NCBI GenBank assembly: GCA_000156295.1 | Contig: DS999227.1 | Span: 32,171-96,170, forward strand | Direction of reading: 5' to 3' | Source: a marine gamma proteobacterium HTCC2148 | GTDB taxonomy: Bacteria > Pseudomonadota > Gammaproteobacteria > Pseudomonadales > Halieaceae | DNA length: 64,000 nt | Shown: positions 17,455 through 25,133 of the stretch, in pieces | How positions within the stretch are numbered: the first letter of the stretch is position 1 | Layout: each line of letters begins with the position of its first letter | Notes under the pieces: generated by a model | Told to the model about the DNA's origin: nothing | The model's database searches: none | What the model saw: only the letters and a program-made list of their open reading frames with translations | Program-made: the position numbers and the translations under genes

Positions 17455-17468
17455 ATGACATTTGTCAA
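17455..17468. promoter_or_regulatory. Crp/Fnr-type box ATGAC-ATTT-GTCAA
   Basis: Nine of ten positions match TTGAY-N4-RTCAA. The box is centred in the divergent region between the nitrilase gene (start 17394) and the membrane-protein gene (start 17545), 61 and 77 bases away, so it could serve both directions. It is nearly identical to the box at 7893. Confidence 0.6.
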
Positions 17469-17544
17469 AAGCACCGGAGGCGCCAGGGCTATAATCCATT
17501 GACGAGAATAAAAGGGCCGCCCAAGGCCTGCAACCGGAATCCGG

Positions 17545-18207
17545 ATGAACGAGTACCTGCTGTTAAAATTTGCCCACATCCTGGCCTTTGTCTACTGGCT
17601 TGGTGGCGACCTGGGTACCTTCCTGGCGAGCCGTCAGGTCGTTAACCGCGAGAACTCCCCAGAGGCCCGCCATGTAGCCCTGAAGATCATGTTGGCCTGC
17701 GACATGGGACCAAAACTTTCCATGCCTTTGATACTGCCCCTAGGCATTCACCTGGCAGCCTACGGCGGATGGCTACCGATTTCGTTCGCTGCGCTGTCGG
17801 CTATCTGGCTGCTGGGTCTTTATTGGTTCACAGTGGTACTGGTGCTATACCTTAACGAAGGCAAGTCGTTTACCGCTCGTTTATCCCGTGCGGACTTCTG
17901 GTTTCGTATCGTTTTTGCCAGTTCCCTGGGTCTATGGACTCTGGTCTCCCTCGCTTCTAGTCTGGGCATGGCGCCCTGGATCGCTACAAAACTATTAATT
18001 TTTGTAGCTCTGGTTGCCTGTGGTGTATTTATCCGCATTAACCTTGCCCCCTTTGTCAGCGCATTTGCTGATTTGATGACTCATGGCCCCAGTGAAGACA
18101 ACAACAGCACCATGGAGCGGTCTATCGCCCGCTGCCGACCCTGGGTTTGGTGCATCTGGGGTGGCCTGTTCATTAATGCCGCTCTAGGCCTGCGTATCGT
18201 CGGTTGA
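17545..18207 (+). CDS. polytopic membrane protein, HemJ/CopD-like in layout
   Basis: The 220-residue protein has about six hydrophobic helices. His residues sit in the first two (KFAHILAFVYWLGGDLG and PLGIHLAAYGG). This pattern recalls HemJ and CopD-type membrane proteins, which can bind b-type haem, but the sequence similarity is too slight for a firm assignment. It is transcribed divergently from the nitrilase gene, with a Crp/Fnr-type box between them, and is followed by an MFS transporter gene 52 bases later. A redox or transport role in the same pathway is inferred from position. Confidence 0.6.
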   Translation: MNEYLLLKFAHILAFVYWLGGDLGTFLASRQVVNRENSPEARHVALKIMLACDMGPKLSMPLILPLGIHLAAYGGWLPISFAALSAIWLLGLYWFTVVLVLYLNEGKSFTARLSRADFWFRIVFASSLGLWTLVSLASSLGMAPWIATKLLIFVALVACGVFIRINLAPFVSAFADLMTHGPSEDNNSTMERSIARCRPWVWCIWGGLFINAALGLRIVG

Positions 18208-18258
18208 TCCAAGCCAATACACAGGGCGTAGCAACAACAAAACCAGTTGGACAATAAT

Positions 18259-19578
18259 ATGACAAGTATCAGTGCTGGCACGGTTGCACAGTCCCGCTTT
18301 CTCGGCATCGCACTCAATGACGGCGTAGCCCGCGGCCATATGCAAAGCTTCTACCTTGCCTGCTATGCAGCGATCATGCTCGCTACCTTCATACCGCAAA
18401 CACAACCCTTCCTCCTCGACGAGGTACTGGGTCTGGAGCGCTCTCGCCAGGGTGTTGTTAGCGGCAACCTGAATTTCTGGGGTGAAATTGTCATCATCCT
18501 GACGGTAGGATTGTGGGGCGGACTTTCCGATCGAATAGGACGCAGGGCCGTCACCGGTATGGGCTTTATGCTGATCGCAGCAGGAATTCTTCTCTATGGT
18601 TTGGTAGAGGATATTCCCAGCCTACTTCTGGCAAGGGTGGTGTATTCGGCCGGGATTGCCGCAGTCAGTACCATGATTATCACTCTGATGGCGGATTACG
18701 CTAGTAATGCAAGCCGTGGCAAAGCCACCGGTTATCTGGGCATTATGAACGGGCTGGGCGCTATGACTGCAGCCCTCTTCTTGTTGAAATTGCCCGCCAT
18801 CTTTAAGGGACGCGGCCTGGATGCAAGTGAGTCGGCCCTGGCTACGTATGGCAGCATGGCCATTGTGACCTTGCTCATCGGACTGGTGATGTTCATCGGT
18901 CTACGCAAAGGTAAAACCCATGCGTCTGAAGAAAGAGCTCCGCTACTGAAGCAAATGCGTGAAGGCCTGGCGGAAGCCCGCCGGCCATTGATTGCCCTCG
19001 CTTATGCTGCATCATTCGTTTCCCGGGGAAACCTGGCGGTAGTCGGTACCTTTTTTACCCTGTGGGCATCGGTTTATGGCACTCAGGAATTGGGCATGAG
19101 CTCCGCTGAGGCTCTGAGTAAAGGTGGTGGCGTGCTGGCGATTTCCTATATGGCATCGCTGCTCTCAGCACCCATATTTGGCATTATGTCAGATCGCATA
19201 AAGCGCACCAGCGCGCTGGCGATCACACTGCTGATTGGAGCTGTAGGCTACGGCAGTACTTTCTTTTTACAAGATCCGTTCAGTGTCGCAACGATTGCCT
19301 GCCTGATTCTGATCGGCATGGCGGAAGTCGGCTGTATCATCACCAGTGGCGTACTTATTGCCGAACAAGCCCCGGACAGACTCCGCGGTTCAATAGTGGG
19401 TTTGTTCACGCTCTGCGGCGCGGTGGGCATTCTGGTCGCCAGCATTGTGGGTGGCTACCTGTTCGACCACTGGATGAAAACTGGACCCTTTGTCTTCTTC
19501 GGTGCCATTTCAGCCCTGGTACTGGTCTGGACCTTAGCTCTGCAATTTCGTCATCCAGACGCAGCGCCCAGCACCTGA
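18259..19578 (+). CDS. MFS transporter
   Basis: This is a major facilitator superfamily protein with about 12 membrane helices. The loop 2-3 motif A is present as GGLSDRIGRRAV, and a related loop appears in the second half (GIMSDRIKRTS). MFS carriers move small molecules by proton symport or antiport across the inner membrane. The start at ATG 18259 is preferred over TTG 18247 because only the former has a TTGGA element at reasonable spacing. The substrate is not readable; the location suggests uptake or export of a pathway compound. It is convergent with the SDR gene. Confidence 0.85.
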   Translation: MTSISAGTVAQSRFLGIALNDGVARGHMQSFYLACYAAIMLATFIPQTQPFLLDEVLGLERSRQGVVSGNLNFWGEIVIILTVGLWGGLSDRIGRRAVTGMGFMLIAAGILLYGLVEDIPSLLLARVVYSAGIAAVSTMIITLMADYASNASRGKATGYLGIMNGLGAMTAALFLLKLPAIFKGRGLDASESALATYGSMAIVTLLIGLVMFIGLRKGKTHASEERAPLLKQMREGLAEARRPLIALAYAASFVSRGNLAVVGTFFTLWASVYGTQELGMSSAEALSKGGGVLAISYMASLLSAPIFGIMSDRIKRTSALAITLLIGAVGYGSTFFLQDPFSVATIACLILIGMAEVGCIITSGVLIAEQAPDRLRGSIVGLFTLCGAVGILVASIVGGYLFDHWMKTGPFVFFGAISALVLVWTLALQFRHPDAAPST

Positions 19579-19584
19579 AGCAGG

Positions 19585-20379
19585 CTAGAGATCAGCGAAC
19601 AAATCCCGTTTGTTGAAACCGGCGGTCATAAAGCGAGAGAACGCTTTGCCACCGGTTAACCAGACTACCTTAGCGCCGCTTTTATCGGCGTTGAGAATCC
19701 CATCCACCAAATAAGGTGTCACCGTTGCGACCGTGTCACCAAGGATGTTAAATATCTTTTTGCTCTTCTCCCACTCCGGGGAGGATGTGTCGTAATCTCC
19801 AAGTAACAGATCAGTAATCACAATACCCGGACTGAGGGTACAAACTTGCACCTCAGTACCCTTCACCTCTTTCTGCAGTGCTTTATTGACATAATTCACT
19901 GCTCGTTTGGTAGCACCATAGGCGCACATTCCGGGCTGCACCTGGTTACCGCTGCCAAAGCCTTCCATGTTCCAGATCTGTCCATTACCCTGGGAAAACA
20001 TACCCGCCAACGCTACTCGATTGGCCAGTAACAGGCCCGTTAAATTAACGCCAACAATGGCTTCCAGATCTGCAGAGCTTGTTTCTGCCAGATTTTTCCG
20101 GGGAATACTCATACCCGCGTTATTGACCCAGACGTCGATCTGGCCAAATTTAGCCACCCCCATGTCCCAGAGGTTTTGCAGTTGACCGGCATCAGTGATC
20201 TCGCAAGCAACGCCCAACAGCTTGTCAGCGCCGCCAGCGACAGACAACTGCGTTACTACCTCATCAACACTTTCCTGCTTCCTGCCCGACACCACGACGT
20301 TGCAGCCACGCTGCAAAAACTGTTGAGCAAGCCCCCTGCCGATCCCCCGGGTACTGCCAGTAACAACCACTGTTTTCAT
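19585..20379 (-). CDS. SDR resembling chlorophyll b reductase (NYC1/NOL type)
   Basis: The 264-residue short-chain dehydrogenase has the NAD(P) motif VTGSTRGIGRGLA (residues 6-18), NNAG (86-89) and the catalytic pair Y154-K158 in CAYGATK. Beyond these generic motifs it shares details with plant NYC1/NOL: the ESVDEVV segment after the cofactor-fold Arg, GVACEITD, IDVWVNNAG, the unusual IWNMEGFGSG (plant FNMDGAGSG), LSPGIVITDLLL, and FNILGDTVA before the C-terminal helix. NYC1/NOL reduce the C7 formyl group of chlorophyll b. The comparison is from memory. A generic SDR function remains possible, but the neighbouring RCCR homologue makes a tetrapyrrole substrate more likely. Confidence 0.75.
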   Translation of the reverse strand: MKTVVVTGSTRGIGRGLAQQFLQRGCNVVVSGRKQESVDEVVTQLSVAGGADKLLGVACEITDAGQLQNLWDMGVAKFGQIDVWVNNAGMSIPRKNLAETSSADLEAIVGVNLTGLLLANRVALAGMFSQGNGQIWNMEGFGSGNQVQPGMCAYGATKRAVNYVNKALQKEVKGTEVQVCTLSPGIVITDLLLGDYDTSSPEWEKSKKIFNILGDTVATVTPYLVDGILNADKSGAKVVWLTGGKAFSRFMTAGFNKRDLFADL

Positions 20380-20468
20380 TTTTTGACCTCACCTGAATAA
20401 TCTAACTGCAAGCCAGTTTTAACCTGTTATGATCCTGCTCAAGTCGCGCAAACTACAAGGATTGAACC

Positions 20469-21089
20469 ATGAGCACCCCCTTTCCGGTTTTCCCCGTCGG
20501 TTCGGTTGGCCACAACTTGATGCTGCTGCGCGGCACCTGGCACGATCATATCGAACTCTATAACCTTGATGGCACACCACTGGAAGATGACTCTTGCGCC
20601 GGCAGCGGCTCGCCAGGACCCGGTCCTTTCGACAACCTGGTGTACATCGACTTTGATGGTCACAAACTCTCTCTTACCAACGTGCACATTCGCGGCCGCG
20701 AACCGGCAGCAAAAACGTTCACCGGAAAAATCCGGGGCGACCTCCTTGTCTTTGACCCCCTTGGACCCGGTGCCTATGAAAACGTCGGCATGTCAGGGGG
20801 GCCTGGCATTTTAACCTTCAATGCCCGCAAGCTTGATGCCGCCAGCGAAGTTTACATGGAGCCCGACTTCATTATGCTCACTGCACCCGGAGAGCGAGTG
20901 CGCCACACGGTGCTTTATCGACACGGAGAAGCCGTGCGTACACTCACCGCTAAAGGCACTCGACTTTGGCCGACTTGCGACCAACGACATCCCCTGGACC
21001 CTAGGGGCAGTGACGGCCTGGTTCATGAACCCCCCTTTTCTTCGTCAATCTGGGCGCACCTCGCAGACAAGGCCAATGTAGAGGAATGA
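20469..21089 (+). CDS. calycin-like (lipocalin-fold) protein, unknown function
   Basis: The 206-residue soluble protein starts after AAGGA. It looks beta-rich, opening with LLRGTWHDHIELYNLDGTPL followed by alternating strands (VYIDFDGHKLSLTNVHIRG, TGKIRGDLLVFD). This G-x-W opening and strand pattern recall the calycin/lipocalin-like DUF3598 and CpeS/CpeT families, which handle chromophores in phycobiliprotein assembly. No signal peptide is present. The RCCR-like gene follows 102 bases later. I suggest a carrier or chaperone for a hydrophobic tetrapyrrole, or possibly an enzyme such as a dechelatase. There is no direct evidence for either. Confidence 0.55.
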   Translation: MSTPFPVFPVGSVGHNLMLLRGTWHDHIELYNLDGTPLEDDSCAGSGSPGPGPFDNLVYIDFDGHKLSLTNVHIRGREPAAKTFTGKIRGDLLVFDPLGPGAYENVGMSGGPGILTFNARKLDAASEVYMEPDFIMLTAPGERVRHTVLYRHGEAVRTLTAKGTRLWPTCDQRHPLDPRGSDGLVHEPPFSSSIWAHLADKANVEE

Positions 21090-21102
21090 GCGACAATCCA
21101 AT

Positions 21103-21116
21103 TTGATTTTAGTCAA
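21103..21116. promoter_or_regulatory. perfect Crp/Fnr-type box TTGAT-TTTA-GTCAA
   Basis: All ten positions of TTGAY-N4-RTCAA match. It lies 76 bases upstream of the RCCR-like start, just after the calycin-like gene. This is the best site in the window and the one on which I base the consensus. Confidence 0.65.
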
Positions 21117-21191
21117 GCGGCAGTGTTTGGCTGTAACCTATGATGCGATCAACAATTTTAATAGTGCCGCCCAGGCCACTTGGACGAATTT

Positions 21192-22013
21192 ATGAGCGAA
21201 CGCATTCTCACCCCCATCATTGATCTGGTGGAGGCTAGTCCCGACGTCGATAACCGAGAGGTCTTCAACCATCTCTGGGAAATACTGGGCGAGATGAATG
21301 AGCGCATCCAATCTCGATTCGAGCTTACCAGGGACCCCTGCAGTGAGCGCTTCGATGATTACAGCAATCTCGGTGGCACAGGAACAGGGGCAGAGGGCTC
21401 CCTGAAAGCCTACTCCGGTCCAGAGATAGACTGGTATGTGCACTCCTATATCGGCTCTCCGGAATCCAGTTTCACCAATATGCACATCACCATTAGCTTG
21501 GGTCCCCAGTACCTGGTGCCTAATTTTGGATTCGCCCTGGGCACGGTTCCAGATTTATTTATGTACATGGACTACATTCCTCGCGTCGAACTCATGGCCA
21601 ACGCCCAGTACACGGACAAGTATTACGCCGAGGTCAACGATGAGTTTCTCGACCTGCAGGAAGACGATCGCTTTAATCCCTTCATCAGCCGTGATCTCTA
21701 TACTCGAGTGGCCATGACGCCGACTGCAGTAGGCTACACAGCCAAAGCCGAGGAAGATGTGCTCCATAAGGTCAAGGGGATTGCCCTGTCTCGACTGGAT
21801 CGGTGGTTAAAATGGGTCGACGAGGCAGTCCCAACTCCCGCTGCCGAACGAGCTGCCATCGCGGCCAGAGATGAATTGATTCGCAAAACCATCTGCCAAA
21901 GAGACCCTGCCAACAACCTGGGGGACAAACTGTTTGGCAAAGAAGCAGCCGAGGCCATGGTCGCTACCCTGTGGGGCGGCAGCCGCACCCTACCAAGGCC
22001 GATGGGAGACTAA
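21192..22013 (+). CDS. red chlorophyll catabolite reductase (RCCR) homologue
   Basis: This 273-residue protein aligns over most of its length with plant RCCR (ACD2), as I remember that sequence. Matching segments in order are NERIQSR (37-42), GAEGSL (66-71), IDWYVHSYI (79-87), the MHITIS to LVPNFGFAL stretch (97-116), NPFISRDLYTRVAMTPTAV (162-180; plant NPYVSPSLFVRSAFSPTA), LDRWLKWV, and the C-terminal RDELIRK to KLFGKEAAEAM (226-256; plant RDKSFRRK to RMFGEEVSSRV). Plant RCCR reduces the C20/C1 bond of red chlorophyll catabolite using ferredoxin. The plant substrate-site Glu154 falls on Ala115 here, and Asp291 lies next to Asp238. The substrate may therefore differ. The start at 21192 has GGA spacing 7; TTG 21180 is the alternative. 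Confidence 0.82.
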   Translation: MSERILTPIIDLVEASPDVDNREVFNHLWEILGEMNERIQSRFELTRDPCSERFDDYSNLGGTGTGAEGSLKAYSGPEIDWYVHSYIGSPESSFTNMHITISLGPQYLVPNFGFALGTVPDLFMYMDYIPRVELMANAQYTDKYYAEVNDEFLDLQEDDRFNPFISRDLYTRVAMTPTAVGYTAKAEEDVLHKVKGIALSRLDRWLKWVDEAVPTPAAERAAIAARDELIRKTICQRDPANNLGDKLFGKEAAEAMVATLWGGSRTLPRPMGD

Positions 22014-22045
22014 CCGGTCGCATCATAAGAATCCTCAGATCGCGG

Positions 22046-22189
22046 TTAGGAACTGCCTCTGCAATCGTTCAGCCTTGTTCGTTCTTCGTCAAGAAACAGA
22101 ACAGAGCGTTGGCCCAGCATGTTGACCCGCACGGGGTCCTTATCCAGCTTTGCCGCCCACTCAGCTACATACCAAATATTAATGAGCAA
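22046..22189 (-). pseudogene. 5' relic of a second Rieske oxygenase gene
   Basis: A 47-codon minus-strand frame begins with TTG 22189 (AAAGGA upstream). It translates as MLINIWYVAEWAAKL, DKDPV and MLGQRSVLF, then ends at a stop (22046). The intact Rieske protein at 29707-30873 starts MLVNLWYVAEWANKV with QPV and LLGQNFVLF at the same places. About 20 of the first 36 residues are identical, so this is a diverged paralogue rather than a recent copy. The remaining residues (LNDCRGSS) look like a collapsed remnant of the LSDICIHRGGS Rieske cluster site. The rest of the gene is gone. It lies between the RCCR-like and chlorophyllase-like genes. Confidence 0.75.
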
Positions 22190-22260
22190 CCACGTTATCC
22201 TTTAACACTACAGCGATGACTATTGATACCGTATTATTCTGAGAATGCAGCCTCAGGTTG

Positions 22261-22274
22261 GTGATATAAATCAA
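22261..22274. promoter_or_regulatory. Crp/Fnr-type box GTGAT-ATAA-ATCAA
   Basis: Nine of ten positions match TTGAY-N4-RTCAA. It lies 64 bases upstream of the chlorophyllase-like hydrolase start, and upstream of the Rieske relic in the other direction. Confidence 0.55.
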
Positions 22275-22337
22275 ATTTTTCTGAGCCATTGATGGCAGCA
22301 TTGTTCAACCTTCAGCAGTTAATGGAACAAAGCCATT

Positions 22338-23321
22338 ATGATACCTAGAGCCATTTATCGGGCCACCTCACTCCCCGGGGCAAAACCACCCTATGACAGG
22401 GTTTCTTTAAAAATTTTCTACCCGGCAAACTATGGCGACAGCGAGGAAGAGCGTAACGCGGGCGTCGTGCCCGCAGATACGTCTGGGGCACCCTTCCCAG
22501 TCGTTATCATACTGCCCGGTATCAACCTGGGTCCTGAAGCCTATACCTGGCTAGCGAGAGAACTTGCCTGCGCGGGTATCGCCAGCGTCACCTACACACT
22601 GGTTGCAGAAGAAATGCCTGGGTATATCAGTCAAACTCCAGGACTTGACCTAACAGCCCTAAGCAGCGACGAATATGGTCGGCACCCTTCAGCGACCGCT
22701 ATAGGTCCGATCCTGGAGGAGTTACACAAGCTCAACAAGGAAGGCCTGCTAGCGGGTGCCCTGGATATGAACAGCGTCATTCTGGCAGGCCATTCCGCGG
22801 GGGGCACAGTTGCTTTGCTCAACGCACAACCACAGTGGTTCGCGGGTGTTTGCGGCGCACTGGCCTATGGCGCTCACACCGGAGCGGCAACTGCACTGGG
22901 GTATCCGGAGGACTCGATGTTTACGTTACCCAACCAGCTGCCGCTGCTGGTTATGGGCGGTACTCGGGACGGTTGCATTGCCAACAGCAGTGCTCGCTAT
23001 GGTGAAGCAAACGGCTCCCCCACCGCCCGGGTGGAGCGCACCTTCGACGAGGCACTGGATAGCAATCGCGGCGATTGCTATTTGGCAATAATAGAAGGCG
23101 CCAACCATTTCTCATTCGCTCATCCGCTGGATGACAGCACAGGCCGACCATTCATTGATATGACGACCACTGAGCCAGACGAGGAACTGCGGAGTATGCT
23201 TGCAAGCCTGGTCAAAAATTTCACTCTGGCTGTGGCTCGAAACCATCCAGAGTCTCGAGATCAACTCAATGCTTTGTTGCTTGGAGAAAACCCGCTGATA
23301 AAACGGGGAGCGAGACGTTGA
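22338..23321 (+). CDS. alpha/beta hydrolase, chlorophyllase-like
   Basis: The 327-residue protein has a chlorophyllase/PAF-acetylhydrolase-type layout: FPVVIILPGINLGPEAYTWLARELACAGIASVTYTLV (strand plus oxyanion region), nucleophile elbow GHSAGG within VILAGHSAGGTVAL, a late Asp in GGTRDGC and a His in EGANHFSF. Plant chlorophyllases have GHSRGG in the same context and remove phytol from chlorophyll. No signal peptide is seen. The gene has its own Crp/Fnr-type box and is followed after 95 bases by a calycin-like gene. The family also contains dienelactone hydrolases and other esterases, so dephytylation is an inference from the RCCR context. Confidence 0.7.
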   Translation: MIPRAIYRATSLPGAKPPYDRVSLKIFYPANYGDSEEERNAGVVPADTSGAPFPVVIILPGINLGPEAYTWLARELACAGIASVTYTLVAEEMPGYISQTPGLDLTALSSDEYGRHPSATAIGPILEELHKLNKEGLLAGALDMNSVILAGHSAGGTVALLNAQPQWFAGVCGALAYGAHTGAATALGYPEDSMFTLPNQLPLLVMGGTRDGCIANSSARYGEANGSPTARVERTFDEALDSNRGDCYLAIIEGANHFSFAHPLDDSTGRPFIDMTTTEPDEELRSMLASLVKNFTLAVARNHPESRDQLNALLLGENPLIKRGARR

Positions 23322-23331
23322 AGGCCTCGAT

Positions 23332-23345
23332 TTGACAAAAAGCAA
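23332..23345. promoter_or_regulatory. Crp/Fnr-type box TTGAC-AAAA-AGCAA
   Basis: Nine of ten positions match TTGAY-N4-RTCAA. It is 71 bases upstream of the second calycin-like gene, a distance similar to that of the boxes before the RCCR-like and hydrolase genes. Confidence 0.5.
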
Positions 23346-23416
23346 GGCTGTCCCCACGCTTTTAGCCACAATAGGCCGCTGCCGCACCAATAACAGACAT
23401 TTTCAAGGAATTATGC

Positions 23417-24385
23417 ATGTCAGACCAGCAACCCAGTAACTGGCAACAGGCAATCAATGGCGAATGGCATGGTTGCCCATCCCTGTTTGAACACGATGGC
23501 ACCCACGTGGGCACCAATAAAGTCAGCCGAGCAAGCGAATTCAAAGATGGTCGCACCACCTACTGGATGGATACCTGCTTTGATGCGACCGGCCCGCTTA
23601 TGGATCGCTTTGAAATTGGCGCTCGAATGGAATTTGGCGTCATTGACTCAGACCAGGACCGAATATACACCGGGCCAGATTTTGTTGGCTCTGGCAGACC
23701 TTTCGGCTTACTCGTAGACTCAAACTATTACTCGCCAGGCTGGAACGTCAACCTGCGCACAGTGAACCATGTTGTGCCCGAACTCGGCATGCAGGTCTAC
23801 AGCTCGCAGCTCTTTGAAGCCGACACTCTGGTAGGCGTTTTCAATGGACTTTATGTCGTCACCCAGGACCACGAAAGTAATCCGGAGACCCAGAAAATGG
23901 TCGCCGAGTGGCTGGCTAAAGAAAAACAAGAGGGCAAAAAACCCTACAACCTACCAGTCAAGCACGAAGGTGTTTTTCGAGGGGAATTCGAGGTTTATGA
24001 TGCGAATCAGCAGCGCGTAGGAATCAATACGGTGACTGTTACGCACAGGCCGATCAACCTACTGCACTCCGAGCAAACCATCGAGATTGAAGGCGTTATC
24101 AATCGCAAGTGGACATCCATGCGAACTCGCAATGGCAATAGCCACCAGTACCATGGGCCCGATATGTTCGGCAACGGCAAATCTTATGGCCGCTACCTCT
24201 ATTCCGTTCGCCATGTGTTCGGTGAGGCCCTCAAAATGTGGTCCCGCGAGGCAGTGGTGGACGATAACGGCACTCAAGTGTGCGTATGGCAGTTTCTTGA
24301 ATCCCAGAAAGAACAATACACCACATTTGGCGTGCTTCGCTTTGAGGCGGGTGAAAACGTGCTGGCGCCAACTTACGTTGAGTAG
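23417..24385 (+). CDS. two-repeat calycin-like protein, unknown function
   Basis: The 322-residue cytoplasmic protein appears to contain two related beta-barrel-like halves. The first opens with INGEWHGCPSLFEHDGTHVGTNKV and the second with GVFRGEFEVYDANQQRVGINTVTV, both followed by alternating strands. This is the pattern of a tandem calycin (DUF3598-like) protein. The second half ends in CVWQFLESQ and FGVLRFEAG. It shares the opening style of the 20469-21089 protein. The start is ATG 23417 after CAAGGAA. Together the two flank the RCCR-like and hydrolase genes, which suggests binding of a hydrophobic pigment or catalysis on it. The family assignment is tentative. Confidence 0.55.
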   Translation: MSDQQPSNWQQAINGEWHGCPSLFEHDGTHVGTNKVSRASEFKDGRTTYWMDTCFDATGPLMDRFEIGARMEFGVIDSDQDRIYTGPDFVGSGRPFGLLVDSNYYSPGWNVNLRTVNHVVPELGMQVYSSQLFEADTLVGVFNGLYVVTQDHESNPETQKMVAEWLAKEKQEGKKPYNLPVKHEGVFRGEFEVYDANQQRVGINTVTVTHRPINLLHSEQTIEIEGVINRKWTSMRTRNGNSHQYHGPDMFGNGKSYGRYLYSVRHVFGEALKMWSREAVVDDNGTQVCVWQFLESQKEQYTTFGVLRFEAGENVLAPTYVE

Positions 24386-24449
24386 CCATTAGCTCAGTAC
24401 GGGGGTGGCCATCACCGTCCCGACTCTTTAACATGAGGGCTTACTTCTA

Positions 24450-25133
24450 TTGGTATGCCCCTTGAACCCTGAACATAAGCAACCACTGACCATTTACTCT
24501 GGCCTCTGCCCGAGTGACATGCAGCGGCTGGATGCTATGGTGATCTATCGCAACCTGGACTCAGGGGACTACCTGTTTCACCAGCACACCCCCGCCCGCT
24601 CTGTCTATGTACTGGAAGAAGGGATCATGATGATGGAGCGATCGTCATCCACGGGGCGACGCCAGGTCATGGCGTTTATGCAACCTGGAAATTTTATCGG
24701 TATTCCACACAATCAGCACTACGACTACACGGTATCAGCCCTGCAAACCTCTCGCGTCCAGGAAATGGCGTTAAAACCCTTCGTCGAGTTACAGGACGAC
24801 ATCAGCCAACTGAAAGAAAATGTTAGAGGGATTGGTGGCAATATTCTGGCGCATACCCTGGACCAGGTGTTTGCACTGGGACAGAAGAAAGCCCACGAAC
24901 GGGTCTGCTTTCTGCTCAAGCAGCTGTCCGACCGCGCTCTGGTGCCGGGTTCAAGAAGTATCGAATTAGTGATGACCCGTCAGGACATCGCTGACTACCT
25001 CGGGCTCACCATTGAGACTGTGAGCCGGGCCTTCGGCAAGCTCAAACGCGAGAAAGTTATCGACATCTTCTCTGCACATACCGTGGAAATAATCGACATG
25101 GAAGCCGTCGAAGAGATGGCTCTCGCTGACTAA
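24450..25133 (+). CDS. Crp/Fnr-family transcription regulator
   Basis: The 227-residue protein has an N-terminal cyclic-nucleotide-binding-type beta-roll (LDSGDYLFHQHTPARSVYVLEEG, RRQVMAFMQPGNFIGI), a dimer helix and a C-terminal winged helix (MTRQDIADYLGLTIETVSRAFGKLKREKVI). The recognition helix contains E-T-V-S-R, the E-x-x-S-R pattern of Fnr, which reads TTGAT half-sites. The four-cysteine Fe-S cluster of Fnr is absent, so it is more like Dnr/FixK or a haem- or ligand-sensing member. The frame starts with TTG 24450; another TTG at 24462 is possible and neither has a strong Shine-Dalgarno sequence. Six matching boxes occur in front of genes of this cluster, so I propose it as their activator. 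Confidence 0.85.
   Translation: MVCPLNPEHKQPLTIYSGLCPSDMQRLDAMVIYRNLDSGDYLFHQHTPARSVYVLEEGIMMMERSSSTGRRQVMAFMQPGNFIGIPHNQHYDYTVSALQTSRVQEMALKPFVELQDDISQLKENVRGIGGNILAHTLDQVFALGQKKAHERVCFLLKQLSDRALVPGSRSIELVMTRQDIADYLGLTIETVSRAFGKLKREKVIDIFSAHTVEIIDMEAVEEMALAD

Noticed and set aside
20469..21089. STAY-GREEN (SGR) Mg-dechelatase
   Set aside because: I compared the small proteins with SGR motifs as I remember them and saw no match in this or the other calycin-like protein.
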